This document shows, piece after piece, positions 1-10,740 of a stretch of 64,000 bases of DNA (positions within the stretch are counted from its first letter, which is position 1; each line of letters starts with the position of its first letter). The notes beneath the pieces were generated by a model, which was given only the letters and a program-made list of their open reading frames with translations, was not told where the DNA came from and searched no databases. Position numbers and translations under genes: made by a program. This stretch comes from Latrodectus hesperus (taxonomy: Eukaryota > Arthropoda > Arachnida > Araneae > Theridiidae), in NCBI GenBank assembly GCA_037975125.1, contig CM075853.1, positions 52,522,958-52,586,957 of the forward strand, written 5' to 3'.

Positions 1-1079
1 TGAGATTCTATTTCTCTGAAGACACATTTGGTCATAAACTGTTCTGATTTCCCAACAATGCTTATGATGCATTAATACAATCGAGGGTTCACCACTTTTT
101 CATCATTTCAATTGAATGTGCTTCAGAAATTCTGGACTTTCAGCTTTAATTGTCTCGGAGTACATCTAAATTTGCCCAGCAGTAGTTGAATTTGAGACAA
201 GAACTATCAAAGGTGGGAATTTATTTTTTTAACAAACTAAAGGACTTACCGAGTGTCTTTCTGAATCAATATCATGAGTGATTTTATCCTCAATATAGTC
301 GAACATTTTCTTTATATTGATATGTGATATAATGCAAGTATGTTTCTGTCTATATCAATATCATTTGCTTAATAATTTAAATATTATGCCCGTGTAACCA
401 TGACTCAACTTAATTTCAAATGCAAATAATATAGAGTTAAATTGAGAAGAAATTCGATGCAAATAAATTTTATGTACTAAAACATTTCGATGACTGAAAA
501 ATGTTTTGCAATTTATTAAAACGAGAGATATAACAAGCTTATCTATCAATAGTTTGGTAAAATTATGCGTAGCTTAATAAAAATGCATAGTTATTTCCTA
601 AAATTCTATGTGCATTATATCCAAAGATAAATAATAATTTATTTTGTCAGAATTATAATTTATTAAAATTTGATTAGATCATATAATAATTATAACCTAT
701 TTTGTTCACCTATTTTATTTCTTTGAAATTAATTGTTTCATATTTTAATTTACTTCAACTAATTTTAAAAACCGCAGAAGAGAAAATTTTATTTCTTAAT
801 ATAGTTTTTAAAAAAAATTAATACCTCATTTTTATTACCATAAAAATACAAAAAAAGTTCTCATTTTTATTTACTGAAATGCTTCACTTAAAAAAAAACA
901 GTACAAAAGAAACTCACTTTTAAAGCATCCTTCAGGATCGTTTTGACTTATATCCGTAATTTTAAACTATCTTCTTCTGTACACCCTCATAACAAAGTAT
1001 GGATAGAAATAAGTAAATATATAAAACAAAATTTCCGCATTGAGTCGTAAAAAGAATTAAAAAGAAAAGATGTTTTACC
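1..1079. other. AT-rich sequence with no recognisable gene
   Basis: Unique-looking AT-rich DNA with frequent stops in all frames and only short open stretches without codon bias. I see no repeat, RNA gene or splice-flanked exon in it. Confidence 0.6.
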
Positions 1080-1312
1080 CTAACTCACCTACGGGGTACG
1101 AGAACGTTTTTCTTTGATAACAAGTCGAAAACGACGGTTTATTACTTTGCTGCTGTGCTTCGAGAAGAAGGTACAAGAAAAAACTGCCCATGGAAGAGCG
1201 TTGAAGTTGGATTTTGCAGGGAACAAAGACCTCTTCACTGCCTCTTTTATTTTCAAAATGTTTCATAAGGTTAAGCATTCTCGCTCGTCGAGAATCATAA
1301 ACTTCTCATTTT
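1080..1312. other. GC-richer island 1, possible regulatory element or exon
   Basis: About 230 bp clearly richer in GC than its flanks. On the minus strand it stays open for about 60 codons in two frames, from about 1278 down to 1089. It then meets a near-consensus splice donor (GTAG|GTGAGT, with intron GT at 1088-1087). Neither reading resembles a protein I know, and there is no convincing acceptor upstream. The plus strand is also open from 1114 to 1314. Openness in several frames of a GC-richer segment is weak evidence for coding. A conserved non-coding element is equally likely. Confidence 0.35.
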
Positions 1313-3115
1313 AAATTCTTTTATAGATTTTGAAAACAGTTTTTAGTTTGCGCTTCAAGATTTCAGCTATATTGTTAGATGGTAAATTTTAATTTACTAT
1401 GAAATTGATTTAGTACTTGAAAAGTATTATAAATTTTAAAAATTAATCTATATGATTTCTTGTTTGCGAGTATTTCGTAATATAACTATTGAAATACACA
1501 TGTTGTTATAAATTATAACCATTTATGCTTTTTAATCTGTAATATAAAAGTACTAAATGGATTTGCAGAATCTAAATATGGAGTAGATTTCTTGATTTTT
1601 ATTAATCTAGATTAATTCACTTTATATATTGCAACAAATATGAGAAGAGGTTTTGGCTCTTTGTGCCAAATATTTTACCACACATGTTCTTTTATTAAAA
1701 TATTCTTTTTCAAATCATATTTATGTATCCAGAAAACATGAATCATTAATTAATCCAGTAATTTAAATATTTATTTACACTGAAGTTCTATATATTTTCC
1801 AAAATCTGTATACAAAGAAAATAAGCATTTAAAATGGAGCACTGTTGAAAATAAAATGCGCGGAAATGTTAGTAATTAAATTAAAATTCCATTAATAGGG
1901 GCTATTATCCACAATTTTACATATTAAATAGCTTCTGCCTGGCTTTAAAATCCTTAACAATTGATGCAACTATTTGTGTGCATATTGGCATTGCACTATC
2001 TTTACGACTTGAATTTTATCAAGAAGGAGGGATATAACACTTAAGTATGTTATTCCTATTACCCATCTATTGTTTTAATCAATTTAATATGCTCGAAATA
2101 TAGCTTAAAGACATTAACTGAATGGGCTAATAAATTTTACTGGGTAGTTATAACCAGTGTATGTCGACATAGAAAAAAAAAAGCAAAATTTACACTGGTG
2201 AGTGATAGAAAATACCTTTACCCCTTATTATGAAACATTCAAATATAAAAGATAAAAAATGTCAAGAAATATCAATAATAAATTAATATATCATCAAATA
2301 TTATTATGGATTACAATAAAAGATATGTATATTATTTATGTATTATAAAATGGAAATTTTAAGTAAAGAGTTTGTGACATTATTAATGTTGAATTTAAAA
2401 TGATTAATGCAGATCAAACTTTGAAACATTATACATAAGCGAAAGATAAGAAATAGAATTTAGTTCTATACATGTGCAATGAACGAGAGGAAACGAGAAA
2501 TTTTCGTGATTTATTGCTTCGCTTAATATGGAACCTCTGCGCAGGGCTTAATGCATATATGGATCAAATCATTGTAAGAATACAACCTTCAAATCATCTT
2601 TTTGTTACTAATAGAAAATATTGATAATATATGTAAAATTTCGTAATTCCTTTTGATTGATAATTTCTTTTATATACTTATTAAACGCATGATAAATATC
2701 AGATTTTTTCATAAGTCTTTAATCCTGCAATATAATTCCATCAAAAACATTTAAAATATAAAAGAATGCTATTAAGTTGTCAAACAATACAAAAATTAAA
2801 TTTTATGTAATTATTAAAACAAATTATTCCATTTTTTATATTCATTTCTGATCATTCAATATTACTAAGTTCAGCAAACCAACCTTTTTGCAACTTACTT
2901 TACAAAAGAATTTCATTTCATTACAAAGAAATTTCATTTCTGCATAATGAAATATTTTTGGGGGTATAACAAATGTTCTTTAAAACAAATTCATTACAGG
3001 ATATTTTCAAATAGGGACAAAAGTTTTAAATCTACAAAATGATGGTGGGAATCAAATTGATTGCAATTACCTAATTCAATTATTAAACTAGTTATTAACT
3101 CACTGTGTCCAAAAA
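1313..3115. other. AT-rich sequence; one small GC patch at about 2470-2570
   Basis: Mostly A/T-dominated sequence without gene signals. The stretch around 2470-2570 is somewhat GC-richer and could be a small regulatory element. Nothing more specific can be read. Confidence 0.5.
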
Positions 3116-3243
3116 CATAGAGCCCCAGTAGTGTGGATGTGAAAAGAAGGGAGCCAGCTCAGGTGTGACTCCGTCAACTGACCAGGGATCAAAATTAAAA
3201 GGCACTTTTTGACATGCGATAATTCAAGATCATAGAGCCCCAG
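3116..3243 (+). mobile_element. Short SINE-core insertion with 13-bp target duplication
   Basis: The 13-mer CATAGAGCCCCAG occurs at 3116-3128 and again at 3231-3243, bracketing 102 bp. The bracketed sequence runs from a CCAGCTCA motif at about 3150 to an ATCAAAATTA motif at about 3188. It aligns over about 50 bp with the reverse complement of 38173-38232, so the two are copies of one dispersed family. It also resembles, from memory, a SINE core common in spider genomes. Flanking identical 13-mers fit target-site duplication by retrotransposition. No tRNA-like head is visible in this copy, so it is probably truncated. Confidence 0.5.
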
Positions 3244-4019
3244 CGGTTCACTTAATCTCTTAAGGTAAAATTTACAGCTCGCCTGCATTACTATGTATAT
3301 TTGTCACAAGATCATGAGTACTTAACATTCGGCTACAATTATTAAATATATTTTACGTAAGCAAGCCAGTGAAATTATAAATATTAGTTATTTCTCATAA
3401 ATGTGTAATTTAGACTTAATCCGCTCAGACGAAGAAAAAAATTATTTGGATTGAAAATCAAAATACTTGCTTCTAAAAGTGAAAAACTTAAAGAAAAAAA
3501 CGAAAAAGGTTAAAAACATTATTATCAAATAATTAAATTGATGAAATTTAATTTAAAATTAAAAATTTTTATTTTGTATGCTTCATATTCGCATGAATTC
3601 ATAATATAGCAAACTAACGCGAGTTATTATACAAAGAAACATAATCAATATAATTGATTAAATATGTTTATCAAATTTTGTACTTAACATGAATAAAATA
3701 ATGAGTTTCATCTTCACCACTTTAAGCTAAAATGTACGTAAAAACATTATTCTGAAAATATATTTCTGAAAATACTTTATGAAGTAATGTAAAAATATAC
3801 ATCAATAAAAAAATTTAAATTATCTCTAAAATTGTTTTTTTTTTTAAATCTTTGGTGAATCAAGAAATTATAATCATATACAGCACTCTCAAACGCAGTT
3901 TGAGCACAGTTTAGCTACGAATTTAAAGTATAAACACTCAATTTTGTCGATAAGGCTAAAAATATATTAGCAATCATAAATAAATTCTCAGTTGAAATAT
4001 CATCATCTCGAACTATTTT
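3244..4019. other. AT-rich sequence with no recognisable gene
   Basis: A/T-dominated sequence with homopolymer runs. I see no coding, RNA or repeat signal in it. Confidence 0.6.
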
Positions 4020-4600
4020 CGATCTTCCTGTTATTACTCTGCGATCAGTTCCCTTGAGAAATATATCTATACATGGGGCGGCTTATATCTGCGCCTTAAG
4101 AATGAGGGAGCAAGCCGTTAAGCCTATCAGAAATGCAGACGAAGGGGCGAAAAGGGCTGAGGTAACCCGAAAAATCCTCTGGGCACTTGGAGGCGATAAG
4201 GCGTCAGAGGTGTTGGGTCTTCCTCTATCGCGATCCGCTTGATCCTTTAGGGAATGCTGAGCCGTAGCCACAAACTAAGTTTCTTATTTTTTTTCTTCGG
4301 CCTTACCTCCCGTTCGCAACTTCTCTTATGTTGGAATATATATATTTTTTTCATTTTCTTTTCCAAGTTTCACACTATATGTCAGGAGATTTTGCTATTT
4401 CCCCGTGAGAGTCCCTCTGTTGTACAATTTAAGAGCTGCCAAAATATCTTTCTGGACGTTCTCTTCCATAAGAGAGTTTTTTTTTAGTTTGATTGCAAAG
4501 TTATCAGTTTTGGCATAAATTTGGATTGAAGTCTTCGAAGAAGTGGACAGGTAAATATATAAAGCAAGATAACCATACACGTGAAATAAAGTCTGTTGGG
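4020..4600. other. GC-richer island 2
   Basis: The core at 4070-4270 has near-balanced base composition, in sharp contrast with its surroundings. Both strands carry overlapping open frames of about 60 codons (plus 4054-4242, minus 4083-4271), as expected by chance when stop codons are depleted by composition. Neither translation is recognisable. The 3' half (4280-4560) is pyrimidine-rich on the plus strand. Most likely a conserved non-coding element; a non-coding RNA exon is an alternative. Confidence 0.35.
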
Positions 4601-5025
4601 TTTTCATGAAGTTTGGGAAAATGAAGTTAAAAATATCACCTTTTTTGCAATTTTTTTAAATAACGAGTTCTTATACGATATTATTTTGTAAATTGAAACT
4701 TATCCTTCTCTTGAAAATTGATATTTATAACTTTAGAATTTAAAATAACAAAATAACAGAGGGAAACAGTTTAAAGTAAAAACATTCACTTCATTTGATA
4801 TTACTAATTAAATTACTGTGATAATAATTAGAAATAAAGAAAAACAAGTACAATAAGCATCTAACTCGATTTAATGGTAATGTAATGCTTTTTAGAAAGA
4901 AAGTTCCTAAGTATGATACCAACTATTTTTGAACGACGAGAAATTATATAGTTAGCATTTACATATAACTCATAAATGTATTTATACACATTTCTGTGAC
5001 CAAATGGCTAGGAAAAATTTAAAAA
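4601..5025. other. AT-rich spacer between islands
   Basis: AT-rich DNA with no coding signal, RNA gene or repeat that I can recognise. Confidence 0.55.
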
Positions 5026-5450
5026 TTGCTAAAACTTTTTAAAAAGTGCTTACAAGGAATAAAACTTACGACAAAAAAACCAAAATCATTTTCTAAGGAG
5101 AGTTCTTGCTTGTCAATACCTCGATTCTTCCGCAAGATCAGGAAGAGCTCCATGTCGAAGATGGTGATCCCGTCCTTTTTCTCTAGAATCATAAAGTTGA
5201 CCAATAAGATCAGTTGAAATGTCTATATGGTTTAGGTGGACGGAATAGCAGTTATGTCTTGAAGATAGGTAGAAAGATGCAACAGCATTACGTCTTGGAC
5301 TATCAGAAATACGAGAAACATTCCTCCTCTTCTGAAATTTTAACGGAAGATGAATTCTGTCTCGTAAGAAAATAGACTTGAATGAGTATTTTAGAAATAA
5401 TTTAATCCATTTATAGGAAATAACTGTACTAAGGGTTGTGATGATGTATT
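5026..5450. other. GC-richer island 3, containing an exon-like segment
   Basis: About 400 bp of mixed composition. Its most distinctive part is 5120-5182, described separately as a possible minus-strand exon. The rest (5217-5350) is moderately GC-rich with no open frame of note. Confidence 0.35.
5120..5182 (-). CDS. Possible short internal exon, unidentified protein
   Basis: Read on the minus strand, this segment follows an AG acceptor (TTATGATTCTAG) and ends in CGAG before GTATTG, a plausible donor. One frame reads KDGITIFDMELFLILRKNR. In that frame about 15 of 18 third codon positions are G or C while second positions are mostly A or T. That period-3 bias is striking in such AT-rich DNA. 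I do not recognise the peptide. Caution: the plus strand in the complementary register has the same third-position bias (reading RFFRKIRKSSMSKMVIP), so strand is judged mainly from the flanking splice signals. It could also be a conserved non-coding element with fortuitous periodicity. Confidence 0.3.
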
Positions 5451-7649
5451 AGGATGTTGTAAGCTTTTTTATTTTTACAAGGAAGTTCATTGCTCCAAAA
5501 GGTTATAGACACCCATTGAAGAACCAATTGTTTTCTTTTTAAATTAAGATTTTTCAAGAATTCTTGGTTGTTCAATAAACCCAATTGATTTATTGCTACT
5601 TTAGAATTAAAAAATGACTATTCTTTCAAATTTGTGATGAATAACCAATAGTTTTTTAGGGTTATACATATGACTATACACATATACAAATCAAGAATAT
5701 ACATTAATATTCTTAATATTATGCTGTTTAGATCAGATAAATAAAACACTTTAACATGAAATAAATATATTTTGTGATTTCAATGAATTTTCCGTCTTTG
5801 TTTATTCATTTTAGGCATAAAGATACGTATAAATACTATGCGAGCATATATTTTTGACTATTTAAGCTTCTTTCTTCTCATTATATGTTTAGTTACGTAA
5901 AATCAGATATTATTTCCATATACTCCCTTTTTATTGTAATTTAATTATAGTAAAACGATGTTTAAATAAAGAAAGTAAATTAGCATATATTTACTGTCAA
6001 AATAATCAGAAATGTTTTTCAAAAACATTTTTAATGATCCATCAAATCTGGTAAAACCCTTTCAGGGTTAGGTACAGGGACCTCTGCTGGCGTTTACTTT
6101 ACTTTACTTATGCAACAAACGAAAATCTTTCAGGTGGTGTGTTTGCTTGCAAAACTTATTTAATTTCGTAAGCAATGCATGGAACAATTATTTATTTATT
6201 GAATAAAATTATTTAGAAATGTTGATAATACCTAGAAATTGTTTAATTAATCAACTCAAACGAGCAAATATGCCCTAAAGTTTCATTCAGGTTAAGACAA
6301 ATTTAAAGAAAAAAATTCTATTTATTAAGTCAAGAATATATTTTAGGATCGTAAAATATAATTAAAAATCACAAGACATTTTTATTTAAAAAGAAAATAA
6401 TGCTTCTAAAGCAAATGGAAGTTTAATTCCCAATTGTCTACTTGCTTATGCCAATTAAAATTTTTTGTTTCATTAGATTTAAATAGAATATTAAACTAAT
6501 TGTCAATTCATTAAGGAATATGAATCTAGAAACAATAATTATCATGAATTTTGTATTTAAAGTCTCTGTAGATTAATTTATAATGTGAAAAATTAAGAAG
6601 CTACTAATAATATTTACGCTATTTTGTTTTTATGTAAAAATCATGATTGCAAAAGATGTTTCCTTTTTTTATCTATTAATGAGAGTATAAAGCCTTATAA
6701 TGAGATGTCCTGGTTTTCATATTTAAGTTTTTTTTTCATAACGTATAACATGGTTAGAGAATTTTATCTTTATTTTCTATTAAAATGTAAAACAATAATT
6801 GGACACTGATTTCATCAATTTGTAATTTGTCATTTTATAAAGGAAGCTGCACAAATTACTTTCCATCGCCAAAGGGTACCAAGTAACTGCTTTTAAAATC
6901 CCTAAAGGGAAAACAAAAGGAAAAATTTTAACATTAGAGGAAAAAAATCTTAATTAGTTGGGGATCTTTCAAAGATAATGCTTTTAAAACAAGCCAATAA
7001 TAAACAATAAATTTTTTCTGCATTTCGATTTTACTTGTCGGAATTTTATTCTTTGAAATTTTTCTTGATATTCCGTTTGACAAATGTGTTTAGTGTCTAG
7101 TTTTTTTTGAGTTTCTTTAAAAGAATTTTTTGTTAAAGAAACTATTTGATGTTTTTTATTACAGGGGCTATAAATAAGACTTTCAATTAAACAACGAAAA
7201 AATGTTATTGTTCGAGATGTTTTCTCCATATACGTATCGATATTTTTGAGTAAGCATACAGTTTTTTTTTTGTTTCCATTTGCAGTTGAAATATTGGAAA
7301 GAAAATATTCGTAAATTTGAAACTCTTTCTTAGTAATAAAAATATTTTCAATTTTAGTAGCTTCGCAAAATAAAAAAATTTATTTCGCTGTCGGATATTA
7401 AGAATTCAAACCTCGTAATCATAAGTTAAGAATGAGAGTTAATTCATAAACTAAATCAGTTTATGAATTGTGAACTTGTAACAGTATTCTACAAAAATTA
7501 TCTTGTCATTAATTAGTCTTAAAGTGTAAGACGTTATCTTTGTATATATAGGCAAGCATTCCAAAAAAAAGTGGAGCTATCTTGGAATGTTTTAATATAA
7601 ATTATTAAATGAAATCAAATATTTTCTCAAAAAATTGTGAAAATCAAGT
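5451..7649. other. AT-rich sequence; possible LINE 3' tail fragment near 6040-6112
   Basis: Largely featureless. At 6050-6112 a short GC-richer stretch (AAACCCTTTCAGGGTT hairpin, then GGGACCTCTGCTGGC) ends in three copies of TTTAC. A simple-repeat tail after a GC-richer patch is what a severely 5'-truncated LINE looks like. The patch is also weakly similar to the 3' end of the element at 7661-8575. The assignment is tentative. Confidence 0.4.
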
Positions 7650-8586
7650 TATTTAAGTTTCTTCTTCTTCTTCTTAAGGTTGGGTTTGTATGTCACTGGC
7701 ACCTCTGCTTTAATCAGCATTTCGTACCATTAACTCCAAACCCAATGTTTCCTAGTTCCAGTTACTCGGGTCACACACTTTATTAATAAAGTCCGATAGC
7801 CCTTTAATGGAGTCTAGGTGTAACTCTCTAGTATGGATAATGCCTAAAGAAGATAATCTAGGGAGGGCAAGAGCCTCACATTCGTAAATAATATGCTTGG
7901 CCGTTTCCTCTTGCGTATGACATTTCCTGCAGATAGAGTCTTGCTGAAACAGTCCCATTTTATGGAGGTGTTTTCTGAAATAGTAGTGCCCAGTTATGAA
8001 GTCTACGATTAAACGTATCTTCTGCCTAGAGCATCTTAGAATTTCAGAGGCAATCCTCACTGATGATCCACAGATGATTCTGGTCAGAGAGTCAGTCATG
8101 CTAGCGATAGCTTCCTGACTTTCACCAGAAGAATATAATTTGGAGGTCACTTCTATCTCCTGTGAAGGATTCATTGCTGCCCCTTCACTAGATTGCCTTT
8201 GAGTTTCCTTGTCTTTTTCAGCAAGGTCTACTTCAGAGGCTTCACCTGCAAATGCAGAAAGGTTTGTTATTTCGTGTGTCTTTTCAGCCACAAGATAACA
8301 ATTAATAAGCTCAGGTAATATGACAGTCCACCCAGCATTGCCTGAGTTACTGGGCAAGGCAAATTACTCTAGAAGTTCGCCAGGCAACTAGAGGCTCCGT
8401 TAAGACACCATTACCACGGTGCCAAATAACCCTAGGCACGGGTCGCATAACACCAGGGTTTACGGGAGCTGGTTCACGGCCTCTGATTCTATATTCAAGG
8501 CTATTCTGTCATTTCTACAGGACATTCGGCTATCCACCATCTGCCGACACGCCTGGTAGCTGCTCAAGCCACAGGTATTTAAGTTT
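7650..8586 (-). mobile_element. Internally deleted LINE insertion flanked by 11-bp target duplication
   Basis: TATTTAAGTTT occurs at 7650-7660 and 8576-8586. On the minus strand the bracketed 915 bp comprise a GC-richer leader (8575-8358), a 201-codon open frame (8357-7752), a short 3' UTR and an AAG-repeat tail (7675-7661). A simple-repeat tail next to a target duplication is the signature of target-primed retrotransposition. The frame encodes only the C-terminal zinc-knuckle part of a LINE polyprotein. No reverse transcriptase or endonuclease is present between leader and C-terminus. So this looks like a non-autonomous, internally deleted LINE that inserted as a unit and was mobilised by a full-length relative, not a simple 5' truncation. 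Confidence 0.65.
7752..8357 (-). CDS. LINE ORF2 C-terminal fragment with CCHC-like knuckle
   Basis: Open from ATG at 8357 to a stop at 7752 (201 codons). Residues about 115-175 read IVDFITGHYYFRKHLHKMGL then CRKCHTQEETAKHIIYEC. That is the LLTGH...L.+.GL...C..C...ETxxHIL.EC block found after the RNase H domain in R1/Jockey/I-type LINE polyproteins. The C-x2-C-x9-H-x4-C spacing is intact. Residues about 30-100 are acidic and Gln/Ser-rich and match no domain I know. The reverse transcriptase Y-x-D-D motif is absent. The uninterrupted frame suggests a fairly young insertion or selection on the short product. It is part of a transposable element, not a host gene. Confidence 0.65.
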   Translation of the reverse strand: MPSNSGNAGWTVILPELINCYLVAEKTHEITNLSAFAGEASEVDLAEKDKETQRQSSEGAAMNPSQEIEVTSKLYSSGESQEAIASMTDSLTRIICGSSVRIASEILRCSRQKIRLIVDFITGHYYFRKHLHKMGLFQQDSICRKCHTQEETAKHIIYECEALALPRLSSLGIIHTRELHLDSIKGLSDFINKVCDPSNWN

Positions 8587-8764
8587 ACTATATGTAGGAT
8601 TCTTTGCTTTAGAATAATAAAAAAGCAAATACAGCAAAGAAGAAAAATTTTAGTCCCCAAATTTGCTTAAAAGGGAAAACAAGAATTGCATTTTAAAGTA
8701 ACAAATAAAATAATCTAAAAGTATAAATATGAATTTTTTTAAAGAATAGAAATGCATATTTGTA

Positions 8765-8961
8765 AACTGGTTTAAGTTTCGTTCGTCGCTGAATGGTCAG
8801 TTTCTGCACATGAAAGCTCATTGGACCGAAGCCTATAATTTTAAATGGATTTCAAACAGCTAACAATATTTATGTCCAAAGTGAGGTTTAAACTCACGAA
8901 CTGTTCAGCTGAAAACCAGAGCGATAGCCATTCGCATTCCAGCTCGGTATTAACTGGTATA
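8765..8961 (-). mobile_element. Probable tRNA-headed SINE
   Basis: Read on the minus strand from about 8951, the sequence has a tRNA-like head with a B-box-like GAGTTTAAACC (one mismatch to GWTCRANNC) about 55 nt from its start. A non-coding body follows. AACTGGTTTA at 8765-8774 and AACTGGTATA at 8952-8961 match at 9 of 10 positions and could be the target duplication. The A box is poorly preserved, so the tRNA origin is an inference. Confidence 0.4.
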
Positions 8962-10740
8962 CAATTAAGAAACTATGCATTTAGAATGTATGAGAATGTG
9001 AAATATTTAATATAATAAAATGCAATATAATTTTAGATGGAAATGTGGATGTAATTTAATAAGTACTTTCCCTTTTCTGTAATTATTTCTATTTACTAAA
9101 ATAGAAATAATCAAATAAAAGCAAAAAGTTATTTGTATTTCGTCATAAAATTTTAAAAGAATAATTAAACATCTAACATTTCTGAGTTAAGCTTAACATA
9201 CTGCCACATAAAAAAATGAGCATGCTAAGGAAAATATTAATCTTATGAGACTCCAATTCACTTCAGAAATAGAGGAAAGCTTGAAAACATGCTATGCCTC
9301 AGCCATTTAAAATTTCAAGTTGAGAATATGCAAAAATAATAATCTTATAAGAAGCAAGTATTATTCGCAGTTACATGAGTTTCTGTGAACAATAATGGTT
9401 TCAAATTACTATGAAATTACGGGTACAAAATTTGCTGTAGCCTTAGGATATTTCTTACAAATTCTGTCCGATTCATATTCAAGTCAAATATTTCTTACTG
9501 GGTATGAAACAACAAATGGAAGATACCGAATTCTGACGGCATATCTAACAAATATAAACGAAATACTCAATTGCAGAAGTTATTGATTATTAATATCTAT
9601 TATGGTAACAATTTCAATCCAGTCAAATATTTATCTAAAGGCTTGTATCTAGTGAAACAATAATTAGAAGCTCCGCGAAGCATCTAAAGCCAAACACAAT
9701 CAAAAAGTGAACTGTATGATATGGTTTTAATATTAATAATATTATATTTGACACTATGAAGCTACACTATTGCACACACATACACACTATAGAAATTATA
9801 AGGTATCGTAGTAGGTACACATATCTTATATAATCTGACACTGCAAGATTATAGAAGGTAAAAAACTTTTCTCTGCTCAGAGCTTCACAGTAATGAACTG
9901 TACCCCTTTACCACAAGTGTTTGATTCTGTATCCATCGAATCAAAAGAAGTGTGATTTAAGTGGTATATTAGCGAATGTCAGTTAGAGTTAGTTTTATTG
10001 GAGCAAAGCTATGATTATAAAGGAATGAATCAATCGAAATTTTAACTGAAAACCAATGATAAGGCAATAAGAATTTGGGAAGAAAAAGTGACATGCACTT
10101 TATAACCAGAAACTTACCAAACATCACAAATTTTTATATCAAATAATCACAACTTAGGCAGAAATTTCCTTGGGATATAAACTAATATTTTGGAACGAAA
10201 TTCTCTCTCAAGACTCAATTGGAATTATACGCTACTGCAATTGGATTCACATTCGTTTCAGTTGATGATAATCCATATCTTTATAGAGATGTCACAGTTG
10301 ATACTTACCTAAGCAGTAATGATTGGGTGGCTATAATGTCTTTCTGACATTATAATTAGGCTAATGACATTATAATTAATAATTAGGTTTGAATCCATTA
10401 AAAATCTAGAATCCACTATATTATGATTCTTCAATCGATCAAAATGTAAAATCTTCATTGTCCTTGTTCGAGTAAAGCAGCAGTTGTAGACTTTTAAGCT
10501 TTAAGATTCGAAAGTGCATGGAAATTTTACTTAAATAAATTGCTCAATACAATTAAAAGGTACTGTAAGTCTTTTATAAATTAACGATTTAAGAAATTTT
10601 TTCTTGCATAAAATTGATGAAGAAAGACAAAAATGCAAAATTTTGCCATTTTCAAACTTAGTAGCAAACAAATTTTGAGTTTTATATTATGACGACACTT
10701 TAGCCGCAAAGAATGAGATTGTCTTACAACTTAATGTGAG
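8962..10740. other. AT-rich sequence with no recognisable gene
   Basis: Sparse open frames, none with codon bias or family motifs. A 14-bp motif TGACATTATAATTA is tandemly repeated at 10345-10358 and 10364-10377. It also forms a hairpin with ATAATGTC just upstream. Confidence 0.55.

Noticed and set aside
6040..6112. Independent LINE insertion with TTTAC tail
   Set aside because: Only about 60 bp and three tail units, with no target duplication found. Kept as a remark, not as an element.
8860..8960. Functional tRNA gene
   Set aside because: The A box is poor and the acceptor arms do not pair. Flanks and body fit a SINE better.
9395..9586. Plus-strand 63-codon frame with fairly normal amino-acid composition
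   Set aside because: No codon bias, neighbouring exon or recognisable motif. Its length is ordinary for chance.
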